Below, piece by piece: positions 1-6,998 of a stretch of 64,000 nt of DNA. Below the pieces are notes generated by a model. That model did no database searches. It was not told the DNA's origin and saw nothing but the letters and a program-made list of their open reading frames with translations. This DNA comes from JARIHD01 sp964503715 (GTDB lineage: Bacteria > Patescibacteriota > Saccharimonadia > Saccharimonadales > UBA4665): positions 29,401 through 93,400 of the forward strand of contig CAZDAD010000002.1 of assembly GCA_964503715.1 (NCBI GenBank), written 5' to 3'. The stretch's first letter is position 1, and every line of letters begins with the position of its first letter. The translations under genes and the position numbers were made by a program.

Positions 1-221
1 TCGATTGACTCACCTATGGCCGCAAGTTTGGCTTCATCAACCTCATACCCTACGCCACCTGATGCGCTCTCCCATGGGGAAATTATCGAGCTAGGTACAC
101 CCATATGAACAATGCCTGTCAGGTCGCTCATCGACGTTATGGCACGCTGTGGTTCAAGCGTTATGCCGTGCCTATTATTGGCCGCTTGTAGTAGGAGGCG
201 TTGGCTGAGGGGTATCGTCAT
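1..221 (-). CDS. YcaO-family cyclodehydratase (TOMM D protein), N-terminal part only
   Basis: The reading frame runs off the window edge, so only about 73 N-terminal residues are visible. They contain an LTGIV motif (about residues 38-42), a Gly-rich turn, and AKLAAIGESI at the very edge, which matches the start of the YcaO core where family members read A..sAigEaiERY. YcaO proteins use ATP to cyclise Cys, Ser or Thr side chains into azolines on ribosomal peptides. I chose the ATG at 219-221 because homologous-looking sequence starts well before the internal ATG at 129-131; this start overlaps the upstream poly-Cys gene by 47 nt. The next two genes upstream are a TOMM partner protein and a poly-Cys protein, which supports the call. 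The family is seen; the substrate is inferred. Confidence 0.72.
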   Translation of the reverse strand, partial: MTIPLSQRLLLQAANNRHGITLEPQRAITSMSDLTGIVHMGVPSSIISPWESASGGVGYEVDEAKLAAIGESI

Positions 222-894
222 CGTGTTGAATGTTTTCACTGGCTGTTGGTCGTATAACTAACCCAGCACCTGCGTTGTCTGATGCACCTGACTGGCCTGG
301 CTCTGATACCTCTTCATCGACATAGTCTTTTGCGATTCGTTTGTGATACCAAACCGATATCCAGCCTACGATTATTGGTATGGATATCAAGTAGATGATT
401 CCACCAACACCAGTAAAAACCAATGGAGCTACAAGTAATGCTTCTCCAATTACTGCGACTGCAATAAGCCCAGTTATCTGGACTGCTCTCATTAGCGGAT
501 ACTCTATCTTGACACTTGAATAAAGAAACCACAGGGTTAACAGGGGCACAATGAACACTAGTGGTATCAAATATGCTAGGCCTGCATCGCTACAGGAGTT
601 GAGCGGCTGAGTAATGTCAGTTATGCATCCGCCAAGAGCAATGTTTATTATCCAATACCCCATATATACTAGGACTGCCACAATCGGTACGAATAGTGCA
701 GCAAGCACCGTCAGTAGGTGGCGGTTTTTTACCTGATGGAGCTCACCTTCTTTGCCAATTTTTTGGGCCAAGAGCGAAGATGTCGATATCGTTGTTGCCA
801 GACAACAGCAGCAACAGCAACACGAAGAACAGGTGGGCGTAGCTACAGCGCTAGAAAGTCTATCTTTATCAAACTGAGTCGGCAGCGCTTTCAT
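175..894 (-). CDS. Poly-Cys membrane protein, candidate TOMM precursor fused to a four-TM domain
   Basis: The protein has 239 residues. Residues 1-21 look leader-like, residues 22-31 are CSSCCCCCCC (coding bases 802-831), followed by a Thr/Ser-rich stretch (LATTISTSS). Such Cys/Ser/Thr runs are the substrate region of streptolysin-S-type azole peptides. Unlike normal precursors of about 50-80 residues, the chain continues into four predicted membrane helices (about 58-88, 104-130, 133-160, 162-186) and a Pro/Ser/Asp-rich tail. The gene lies 1 nt after the cyclodehydratase partner gene and overlaps the YcaO gene, so the three are probably co-translated. The modification itself is inferred. The Cys run might instead bind metal, but the neighbours argue for heterocyclisation. 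Confidence 0.62.
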   Translation of the reverse strand: MKALPTQFDKDRLSSAVATPTCSSCCCCCCCLATTISTSSLLAQKIGKEGELHQVKNRHLLTVLAALFVPIVAVLVYMGYWIINIALGGCITDITQPLNSCSDAGLAYLIPLVFIVPLLTLWFLYSSVKIEYPLMRAVQITGLIAVAVIGEALLVAPLVFTGVGGIIYLISIPIIVGWISVWYHKRIAKDYVDEEVSEPGQSGASDNAGAGLVIRPTASENIQHDDDTPQPTPPTTSGQ

Positions 895-895
895 A

Positions 896-1663
896 CTACA
901 ACCATGGTAATGCTAATACTCCAGTGCCGTCAATCTCGTTTACTGTGCAGACTGGACATAAAGGCACCTTTAATAGCTGGTTCTTTGCAATTTTTCTGTC
1001 TTCTAGGTTCCAACTAACAGTAGAATTACACAGGCTAGTGTCATTATTGGCAATTCTGCGGAGCTCAATCTTGACTAACTCCGAGGCCACTTCGATCAGT
1101 TCGTCAGTCGCTCGCGGCTTTGTTGGTGGCTGCTCGTCTCCCCACCTTTTGGTAATTCTTCCTTGGAGACATGCAATGCATGCTGTCTCCCCAGGAAACA
1201 CAAGCGGACCTACAGATATTGTGTTTCTGTATGCTACATCAACAAATAGATGAGGCACTTTTATGTCAATGTAATCAATTTTTTCGAGTAGATCAGATAA
1301 AGTGCTAGTTGTTCTGATCAGCACTAATAAATTTGCTTTACTGGAGTCCGAAATCGGTCCGAGATTAAGCTTGTTGGGGTCGCCGATAACCGATATAAGT
1401 AGCTTTGGCTCCTTGTGCAGAACTGGGACAATAACCTCGGCGGCGACCAACTCTTCGAATACTGGCTGCTCCTGAGCGGGCACATTAGACCGCAAAAAAT
1501 CTTTACCTGACTTCAGTGATGCCAGGAATGACTCCCTAGAGTCAGACAATCCGACTTCATATATAGCATCTGCCCCGCCCGATACAATCAGTGAGTTATT
1601 ATTTTGTCTTATCTTCCAACCTGGAGATAGCTTAAATTTCGTTGGAGTTCCCTGCTTTGTCAT
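896..1663 (-). CDS. TOMM cyclodehydratase partner protein (ocin-ThiF-like C protein)
   Basis: This 255-residue protein resembles the ThiF/E1-like partner that presents precursor peptides to YcaO. The N-terminal 60 residues resemble a leader-binding winged helix (peptide clamp). The diagnostic part is VGPLVFPGETACIACLQ, the hallmark of bacteriocin cyclodehydratase domains. A C-terminal PLCPVC pair would complete a four-Cys zinc site with ACIAC. It ends in GVLALPWL, as C proteins often end in a short hydrophobic tail. I chose the ATG at 1661-1663 because the eight extra upstream codons lie next to the likely -10 box. It is first in a tight three-gene minus-strand unit with the poly-Cys gene and YcaO. 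Confidence 0.75.
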   Translation of the reverse strand: MTKQGTPTKFKLSPGWKIRQNNNSLIVSGGADAIYEVGLSDSRESFLASLKSGKDFLRSNVPAQEQPVFEELVAAEVIVPVLHKEPKLLISVIGDPNKLNLGPISDSSKANLLVLIRTTSTLSDLLEKIDYIDIKVPHLFVDVAYRNTISVGPLVFPGETACIACLQGRITKRWGDEQPPTKPRATDELIEVASELVKIELRRIANNDTSLCNSTVSWNLEDRKIAKNQLLKVPLCPVCTVNEIDGTGVLALPWL

Positions 1664-1676
1664 AACAATGTCTTTA

Positions 1677-1682
1677 AGTATA
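1677..1682 (-). promoter_or_regulatory. -10 box of the TOMM operon
   Basis: TATACT on the minus strand ends 13 nt before the start codon at 1663, which predicts a leader of about 6 nt. It lies back to back with the dyad-covered promoter of the Fic gene, so one regulator could affect both directions. Confidence 0.45.
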
Positions 1683-1694
1683 CACATTCTTGTG

Positions 1695-1727
1695 AATATG
1701 AACAGTTTTATATATAATGTTCATATT
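1695..1727. promoter_or_regulatory. 10-bp-arm dyad enclosing the -10 box of the first Fic gene
   Basis: AATATGAACA (1695-1704) and TGTTCATATT (1718-1727) are perfect inverted repeats separated by 13 bp. The spacer and the first base of the right arm hold TATAAT (1713-1718). A protein bound here would block the promoter. The most economical regulator is the Fic protein itself, whose C-terminus looks like a winged helix. Confidence 0.6.
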
Positions 1728-1739
1728 GGAGCATGTGAT

Positions 1740-2879
1740 ATGAACGAATTTAAAATTGGGCAATACGTAAAACAACCCCAGGGATTCAAGGCTTTTATAC
1801 CAAACGACTTTCCGCCCAGAGGAGATATTCATCTAAATACCAGAATAACTTCCAAGCATACTGAAGCGATTCGATTGTTGGGCAAGCTTGATGGTATTAC
1901 TTTCTTGCTTCCAGATAAAGACTGGTTCCTTGCTATGTTTATCCGTAAAGATGCCTCGTCGTCTAGTCAAATTGAGGGCACGAATGCCACTATGATGGAT
2001 TCCATCGAAAGAGAAAATGTCGAGCCAAGCAGCTCATTGCCTGCCGACGTTGATGATATTATCCACTACATTAAAGCTCTAAACTATGGTCTAGAGAGAG
2101 CCGCCAGTTTCCCCTTCACTCTTAGATTTATTTGTGAACTGCATGAAAAGCTTATGACAGATGCCCGCATAACCAATTCACCGTTCCCTGGTGAGTTTCA
2201 CACAAAGCAAAATTGGGTTTCGGGTACACGACCCGATAATGCTCGGTATGTTCCACCTCCAGTGCAAGAGATGAAAAGAGCCTTAAGCCAACTGGAAAAG
2301 TTTATCCATAAGGATGACAAATTTTTGCCTCTCATTAAAGCTGCACTGCTTCATGCACAGTTTGAGACAATTCACCCTTTCAATGATGGGAACGGTCGCA
2401 CGGGGCGCATGCTGATAACTATGTACTTATGGTATGAGAAGCTTCTAGAAATGCCCATACTATACCTTTCGTCTTATTTCAAACAGAACCAGTCGCTATA
2501 TTACGAGAAGCTTGAGGGCTACCACAACAACAATGTTATCGAATGGGTAGAGTTTTTCCTTGATGGTGTTATCGAAGTATCTAACTCGGCAATTTCAATA
2601 TGTGCCGAAATTGCCAAGCTTCGTGAACGTGACATGGCCAGGATCCAGAAACTGAACCGAACTTCTTCAGGGGCAACATTGAAAATACTCGAGAACCTTT
2701 ACAAGATGCCTATCGTTGGAATTGCTGACATTGTGAAGTGGACTGGCTATACGGACAAGGGCGGCTATTTGGCCATAGGTCGGCTGGTGGCAATGGGTAT
2801 CCTTGTGCCTACGAAGATTGGAGACACCGTCTACGCCCAAAAATGGGTTTATAAAGACTATGTTGAGCTATTTGAATAG
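1740..2879 (+). CDS. Fic-domain protein (AMPylase family) with C-terminal winged helix
   Basis: 379 residues. The Fic active-site motif HPFNDGNGRTGR lies at 212-223, with the catalytic His followed by the anion-binding loop. The N-terminal SSSSQIEG (73-80) fits the inhibitory (S/T)xxxE(G/N) helix of class II Fic proteins, whose Glu blocks productive ATP binding, so the enzyme is probably self-inhibited. GEFHTKQNWV is the usual flap region. The last 70 residues resemble a wHTH domain. The start ATG at 1740 follows a TATAAT inside a dyad, leaving a leader of about 15 nt. Fic enzymes usually transfer AMP to Ser/Thr/Tyr of target proteins; the target here is unknown. A second, diverged Fic gene lies at 54315. 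Confidence 0.85.
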   Translation: MNEFKIGQYVKQPQGFKAFIPNDFPPRGDIHLNTRITSKHTEAIRLLGKLDGITFLLPDKDWFLAMFIRKDASSSSQIEGTNATMMDSIERENVEPSSSLPADVDDIIHYIKALNYGLERAASFPFTLRFICELHEKLMTDARITNSPFPGEFHTKQNWVSGTRPDNARYVPPPVQEMKRALSQLEKFIHKDDKFLPLIKAALLHAQFETIHPFNDGNGRTGRMLITMYLWYEKLLEMPILYLSSYFKQNQSLYYEKLEGYHNNNVIEWVEFFLDGVIEVSNSAISICAEIAKLRERDMARIQKLNRTSSGATLKILENLYKMPIVGIADIVKWTGYTDKGGYLAIGRLVAMGILVPTKIGDTVYAQKWVYKDYVELFE

Positions 2880-2899
2880 GCCATGGTCTTAAGCCAAAC

Positions 2900-2926
2900 A
2901 AAAACCCTCATTTTCAATAATAAGGG
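2900..2926 (-). terminator. Rho-independent terminator of tRNA-Arg
   Basis: On the minus strand, CCCTTATT and AATGAGGG pair over 8 bp (one G-U) around a 6-nt loop, followed by a run of five T. It lies 61 nt past the 3' end of the tRNA and between the convergent Fic gene and tRNA. Confidence 0.65.
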
Positions 2927-2986
2927 CTTCTACTGCACTTTCGCTAAATTGTCTTATCCTGAAAAGAAGTCGCTGTTAATTCAACT

Positions 2987-3063
2987 TGGTACACCCGGCA
3001 GGATTCGAACCTACGACCTTTGGCTCCGCAAGCCAACGCTCTATCCAGCTGAGCTACGGGTGC
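2987..3063 (-). tRNA. tRNA-Arg(GCG)
   Basis: A complete 77-nt cloverleaf with encoded CCA. D arm GCTC/GAGC, anticodon stem TTGGC/GCCAA, loop TTGCGGA giving anticodon GCG, T arm with TTCGAAT. The body matches the usual bacterial tRNA-Arg(ACG) pattern except that position 34 is G rather than A. The acceptor stem ends in a G1-U72 wobble. It would read CGC and CGU without inosine. Confidence 0.93.
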
Positions 3064-3144
3064 TCAAGATAAGTAACAGGGGTAATGATACCATAGGGAG
3101 GCATAAAATACTAGTCTAACATTCCGCCACGCAACACCTTGCGG

Positions 3145-3150
3145 TATAAT
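3145..3150 (+). promoter_or_regulatory. -10 box for tRNA-Ser
   Basis: A perfect TATAAT ends 15 nt before the first base of the tRNA. No good -35 hexamer is evident at 17 bp (TTCCGC). Confidence 0.55.
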
Positions 3151-3165
3151 ACCGCTGTTGGCGAT

Positions 3166-3256
3166 GGAGAGGTCGCATAGTTGGTCTAGTGCGCCGCACT
3201 CGAAATGCGGTATAGGGGCAACTCTATCGAGGGTTCGAATCCCTCCCTCTCCGCCA
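3166..3256 (+). tRNA. tRNA-Ser(CGA)
   Basis: A class II tRNA with a long variable arm. Acceptor GGAGAGG pairs with CCTCTCC; the anticodon stem CCGCA/TGCGG encloses the loop CTCGAAA, anticodon CGA (codon UCG). The variable arm contains a short stem, the T loop is TTCGAAT, and CCA is encoded. A terminator follows directly, so it is a single-gene transcript. Confidence 0.94.
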
Positions 3257-3264
3257 CAGGCTAC

Positions 3265-3288
3265 ACTCCTCACACAGAGGAGTTTTTT
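3265..3288 (+). terminator. Rho-independent terminator of tRNA-Ser
   Basis: ACTCCTC and GAGGAGT form a 7-bp stem around ACACA, followed by a T run (3284-3288), starting 9 nt after the tRNA. Confidence 0.85.
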
Positions 3289-3322
3289 ATTCTATGTGAT
3301 TGCGCACGCCACCGAGAACTAG

Positions 3323-3328
3323 TATTAT
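3323..3328 (+). promoter_or_regulatory. -10 box directly before the XRE-HAD gene
   Basis: TATTAT ends 6 nt before the ATG at 3335, so the predicted transcript starts at or next to the start codon. Confidence 0.5.
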
Positions 3329-3334
3329 AAGGCT

Positions 3335-4168
3335 ATGGATGAGAAAGGGTTGGGGCGCCTATTGCAGGCGGCGCGCAAGAGCGCAGGCATGACTCAGCAG
3401 GATTTGTGCCACAAGGCGGGTCTGAGCTACTCTACCCTTACCAAGATCGAGAGAGGCGCTATAAAGGCCCCCTCTGTTTTTACTATTTTGTCTATCTCGG
3501 GTGCTCTTGGCGTAGGTATTGATTCGCTACTTGCCCCTGCCCTACCGACTGACAAGCCCAAGAAGCATTCCAAAAGCGGCGTGAGCTTTGTCTATTTTGA
3601 TGTGAACGGTTGCCTGGTGCGTTTTTACGAGCAGGCTTTCACGAGGTTGTCAGAGGTAAGCGGCTTATCTTGTGACGTAATAGAGACGGCTTTTTGGCAC
3701 TACAATGATCGAGCCTGTCGTGGTGAAATGACCATGGATGAGTTTGACGAAAAAATATCCAAGGCCTTGGGTGTGCAGAAAATCGACTGGCTGAGCCACT
3801 ACTTGAAAGCCATCGAGCCAATCAAGGAGATGCACGACCTACTACGTTGGGCTAGCCAAAACTATCGTGTTGGCCTCCTGACCAACATCATGCCAGGCTT
3901 TGTGAATGCTATGCGCAAACAGGGCTTCATCCCTGATATTTCCTATGATGCTATTGTTGACTCCTCTATAGAGGGAACAATCAAGCCCGAATCGCGTATC
4001 TATGAGATAGCCACCGAACGGGCACGCTGCTCTGCCAGTGAAATCATGCTAATAGACGATACCAATATCAATATGATGGCGGCCGAAAAACAGGGGTGGC
4101 ACGTGCTCCAGTTCAGTGATTACGCCCTTGACCAATCAATAAATCGTATCAAGGCCGCACTAGACTAG
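3335..4168 (+). CDS. XRE-family HTH fused to a HAD-superfamily domain
   Basis: 277 residues. Residues 5-65 are a clear Cro/CI helix-turn-helix (MTQQDLCHKAGLSYSTLTKI). From about 88 a HAD phosphatase-like domain follows: motif I FDVNGCLV, motif II LLTN, motif III lysine in IKPE, motif IV IDDTN. Motif I keeps the nucleophilic Asp, but the second Asp (general acid/base in phosphatases, DxD) is Asn. The HAD part may thus be a slow enzyme or a metabolite sensor that controls DNA binding. That fusion logic is inference. The gene is monocistronic between a tRNA terminator and a two-way terminator, and looks leaderless. Confidence 0.8.
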   Translation: MDEKGLGRLLQAARKSAGMTQQDLCHKAGLSYSTLTKIERGAIKAPSVFTILSISGALGVGIDSLLAPALPTDKPKKHSKSGVSFVYFDVNGCLVRFYEQAFTRLSEVSGLSCDVIETAFWHYNDRACRGEMTMDEFDEKISKALGVQKIDWLSHYLKAIEPIKEMHDLLRWASQNYRVGLLTNIMPGFVNAMRKQGFIPDISYDAIVDSSIEGTIKPESRIYEIATERARCSASEIMLIDDTNINMMAAEKQGWHVLQFSDYALDQSINRIKAALD

Positions 4169-4191
4169 ACGGATCTCCACACCCACCAACT

Positions 4192-4223
4192 AAAAGGCTC
4201 CATACAATAAGTCGGAGCCTTTT
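4192..4223. terminator. Bidirectional terminator between the XRE-HAD gene and valS
   Basis: AAAAGGCTCC and GGAGCCTTTT form a 10-bp stem with A/T runs on both sides, so it can end transcription of both convergent genes. Confidence 0.85.
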
Positions 4224-4246
4224 ATTGTGGAACGCAGACCAGTGTT

Positions 4247-6811
4247 TTAGCTAACGTCTATAAACCTATCAATTTCGGCCTGTATTAGATCAGCCTTGGC
4301 TAACACCTCGTCTAATTGAACCTGTGTTTGGGCTACGACGGCTTCAGGTGCGTTGGCTACATAACCCTTGTTTGCTAACCTGCCTTTGAGGCGTTCAACG
4401 GTGGCTAACTCAGCCTGTAGGCTGTCTTGCATTTTGGTTAGGTAGTTAGCGGCAACGTGCTCGTCTAGTAGTAGCCATGCAGTTACTGGTGATTGGGTCA
4501 GCTTGAGGCCTTGTGAGTCATTTACCTCGGTTAGCGAGCTCAGGCGAGCCATACGCTTGATGACATCAGCGTTATTAGCCAGCGCCGCACTGCCGTGATA
4601 CTCTAGCGGCGCCTGCTTCACATCCAAATTCTTCATCATTGAGCGTACTTCAGTAATAACTTCTTTGACTACCTCGAACTCAGCGGCCTTTTCGGCATCG
4701 CTGTCAATGATTTGTGGCCAGAGACCAGCCGCCAGAATCGTTCCCTCTTCCCAGGCTAGTGTCTGCCAAATTGTTTCGGTCACAAATGGCGCGAATGGAT
4801 GAGTTATGCGTAAGACTGACTCCAACGCATAGGCTAGGAGTGGCAAATTTTCACTGGTCTTAGATGCTTCTATGTACCAGTCGGCAAAATCATCCCATAC
4901 GAAGTGGTAGAGCGTGTCCAGTGCCTCAGCAAAGCGGTAATTATCTAGGTTATCAGCCACCACATTGGCAGTACGTTGTAGCTCTCGCAGGAGCCAGTGA
5001 TCGGCAGTGGTTTGAGCTTGTACCGAACCTAGCCCTGCCCTATCACCAACCCTGCCCTCAACAAAACGGGCGATGTTCCATAGTTTGTTACAGAAGTTTC
5101 GTGCGTCTTCGACTTTACGGGGGTCGTAACCTCTGTTAACGGCTGGCGCTCGGCTAGCTATAATGCCAATTCGCAGAGCATCTGAACCGTATTCATCTAT
5201 AACTTCTATCGGATTGATTACGTTGCCAATTGACTTGCTCATCTTGGCTCCATCTTCTGCCAGTACATAGCCGTGTATGTAAACTGCCTCAAAAGGAACC
5301 TTACCCGTTACATAAAGACCAAGCATAATCATTCGAGACACCCATGGGTAGAGTATTTCCCCGCCTGTTTCCATTAGACTCAAGGGGTAATGGTGGGCAA
5401 AATCATCATTGTCAGGATACCCTAGGGTAGAATAAGGCCAAGAGCTACTACTGAACCATGTATCAAAGACATCAGGGTCACGGCGATATTTTTTGCCATC
5501 TACGGTAATTTCTTCCTCGCTAACACGCTCGTCATAGATCCAGTCGGATGGGTCATTGATGTTTTGGAATGCAGGGATAGGTATACCCCAGGCAATTTGT
5601 CTAGATATGTTCCAGTCCCGCAGATTCTTAAGATAATTAACTAGTTGCTCTAGCTTAGACTCGGGATAGAATGCTATTTCCCCTGCCTCGAGTGCTTTAA
5701 TGGCGGGTTTGGCTAGAGGCTGCATGTCGATAAACCATTGCTCTCGGAGTAGTGGCTCTATGACTGTGCCGCACTTGTAGCAATGACCTACGTTATGAAC
5801 CAGTTCCTCAGTTTTCTCCAGTCTCCCCTGCTCTTCGAGCATGTCAACAATCTTCTTGCGCGCCTCGGTCGATGTTAGACCCCGAAACTCTTCTGGAACG
5901 GTTTCGGTTGCCATACGGCCTTCGTGGTCGATTACCGTAATCATTGGTAGATTATGCCTCTGCCCTGCATCAAAGTCGTTCTGGTCGTGTGCGGGAGTGA
6001 TTTTTACTGCGCCAGTACCAAAAGATGTATCAACGAAGTCATCGGCTATCACGGGAATTTCTCGATCTGTTAGTGGCAGTGCCACTGTTTTGCCAACGAA
6101 TGCTGAGTAGCGCTTGTCATCGGGGTGCACGGCCACGGCCGTATCGCCAAGCATAGTCTCTGGCCTAGTGGTCGCAACGGTCAGCGAACCGCTGCCGTCA
6201 GAAAGGGGGTAGCTAATGTACCACAGACTGCCTTTTGACTCCTTGTAGGCGACCTCAATATCGGCAAAGGCGGTTCCATGAAAGGTGCAGAAATTTACCA
6301 ATCGTTCACCTCTGTATATAAGCCCTTCGTCCCACATCTTCTTGAAGGTAGCGTAGGCTAAATCAACAACCTTTTTATCTAGCGTGAAGGTAAATCGACT
6401 CCAATCTACCCCTGCTCCAAGGCGGCGGAATTGGTTCTCGAATACATGCCTGTTATCGGATACAAAATCCCATATCTGGCCATAGAGTTCTTCACGTGAA
6501 AAGTCAAAGCGGCTTTTTCCTTCTTTGGCTAGCTTTTTCTCATACACTACTTGAGTTTCAAAACCAGCATGGTCGGCTCCCGGTAGCAACAAGGCGCTTT
6601 CCCCTTTAGCTCGATGGAAGCGGACAGAAATATCCTGTAGAGCATTGGTCAAGGCGTGACCGATGTGGAGATTGCCGTTGGCATTCGGTGGTGGGACGAC
6701 GACTGTGAAGCTTTTCTCGGCTTTAGATGGTTGGAAGACCCCTGATTTTTCCCAGAGGGCGTAAATGTCGGCCTCGTAAGCAGCGGGCTCGTACACTTTT
6801 GGTAGCTTCAT
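4247..6811 (-). CDS. valS: Valine--tRNA ligase
   Basis: 854 residues, normal for bacterial ValRS. It charges tRNA-Val with valine in the cytoplasm. The class I signatures are visible: GNLHIGHAL (HIGH) near residue 47 and GAKMSKSIGN (KMSKS) in the second half of the catalytic core. The CP1 editing domain lies between them (TTRPETMLGDTAVAVHP, HDQNDFD). The C-terminal 65 residues form the long coiled-coil arm typical of ValRS. It is transcribed away from rmlB; the shared 187-bp intergenic region holds two parS-like palindromes. Confidence 0.97.
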   Translation of the reverse strand: MKLPKVYEPAAYEADIYALWEKSGVFQPSKAEKSFTVVVPPPNANGNLHIGHALTNALQDISVRFHRAKGESALLLPGADHAGFETQVVYEKKLAKEGKSRFDFSREELYGQIWDFVSDNRHVFENQFRRLGAGVDWSRFTFTLDKKVVDLAYATFKKMWDEGLIYRGERLVNFCTFHGTAFADIEVAYKESKGSLWYISYPLSDGSGSLTVATTRPETMLGDTAVAVHPDDKRYSAFVGKTVALPLTDREIPVIADDFVDTSFGTGAVKITPAHDQNDFDAGQRHNLPMITVIDHEGRMATETVPEEFRGLTSTEARKKIVDMLEEQGRLEKTEELVHNVGHCYKCGTVIEPLLREQWFIDMQPLAKPAIKALEAGEIAFYPESKLEQLVNYLKNLRDWNISRQIAWGIPIPAFQNINDPSDWIYDERVSEEEITVDGKKYRRDPDVFDTWFSSSSWPYSTLGYPDNDDFAHHYPLSLMETGGEILYPWVSRMIMLGLYVTGKVPFEAVYIHGYVLAEDGAKMSKSIGNVINPIEVIDEYGSDALRIGIIASRAPAVNRGYDPRKVEDARNFCNKLWNIARFVEGRVGDRAGLGSVQAQTTADHWLLRELQRTANVVADNLDNYRFAEALDTLYHFVWDDFADWYIEASKTSENLPLLAYALESVLRITHPFAPFVTETIWQTLAWEEGTILAAGLWPQIIDSDAEKAAEFEVVKEVITEVRSMMKNLDVKQAPLEYHGSAALANNADVIKRMARLSSLTEVNDSQGLKLTQSPVTAWLLLDEHVAANYLTKMQDSLQAELATVERLKGRLANKGYVANAPEAVVAQTQVQLDEVLAKADLIQAEIDRFIDVS

Positions 6812-6887
6812 AGCATGTCCCTATTTATTAGTTTGTAACAGATACCAGAATAACACTTCTCTGCCTCAATTTCTACCTCTGTTCATC

Positions 6888-6899
6888 TTTCACGTGAAA
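6888..6899. promoter_or_regulatory. parS-like palindrome 1 (candidate ParB site)
   Basis: TTTCACGTGAAA, a perfect 12-bp palindrome equal to the inner part of the bacterial parS consensus TGTTTCACGTGAAACA (13 of 16 positions match with flanks). It lies in the valS-rmlB intergenic region. Confidence 0.6.
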
Positions 6900-6939
6900 A
6901 CCACGCAGCAGATCGTCTAGTCTAATACGAATAGATAAA

Positions 6940-6951
6940 TTTCACGTGAAA
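6940..6951. promoter_or_regulatory. parS-like palindrome 2 (candidate ParB site)
   Basis: A second exact TTTCACGTGAAA, 52 bp from the first centre to centre, about five helical turns. The flanks differ from copy 1, so the shared palindrome is not a simple recent duplication. Confidence 0.6.
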
Positions 6952-6985
6952 GGCCATATCTGGTTGCTATCTTAACGTCTTAGGG

Positions 6986-6991
6986 TACAAT
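6986..6991 (+). promoter_or_regulatory. -10 box before rmlB
   Basis: TACAAT ends 7 nt before the ATG at 6999. The 13-mer TAGGGTACAATGG is also found before dnaG. Confidence 0.55.
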
Positions 6992-6998
6992 GGGGGTC

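Noticed and set aside
802..831. The poly-Cys run as a sequencing artefact of a repeat
   Set aside because: The codons alternate between TGT and TGC with Ser codons inside, so it is not a simple tandem repeat, and the TOMM neighbours explain it.
2883..3119. A 78-codon frame overlapping tRNA-Arg
   Set aside because: It runs through a terminator and a complete tRNA on the other strand and matches no family.
3064..3273. A 69-codon minus-strand frame across tRNA-Ser
   Set aside because: It covers the whole tRNA gene, a typical false frame.
6491..6500. TTCACGTGAA as a third parS site inside valS
   Set aside because: Only the inner 10 bp are symmetric, and it lies in codons for conserved valS residues; weak compared with the two intergenic copies.
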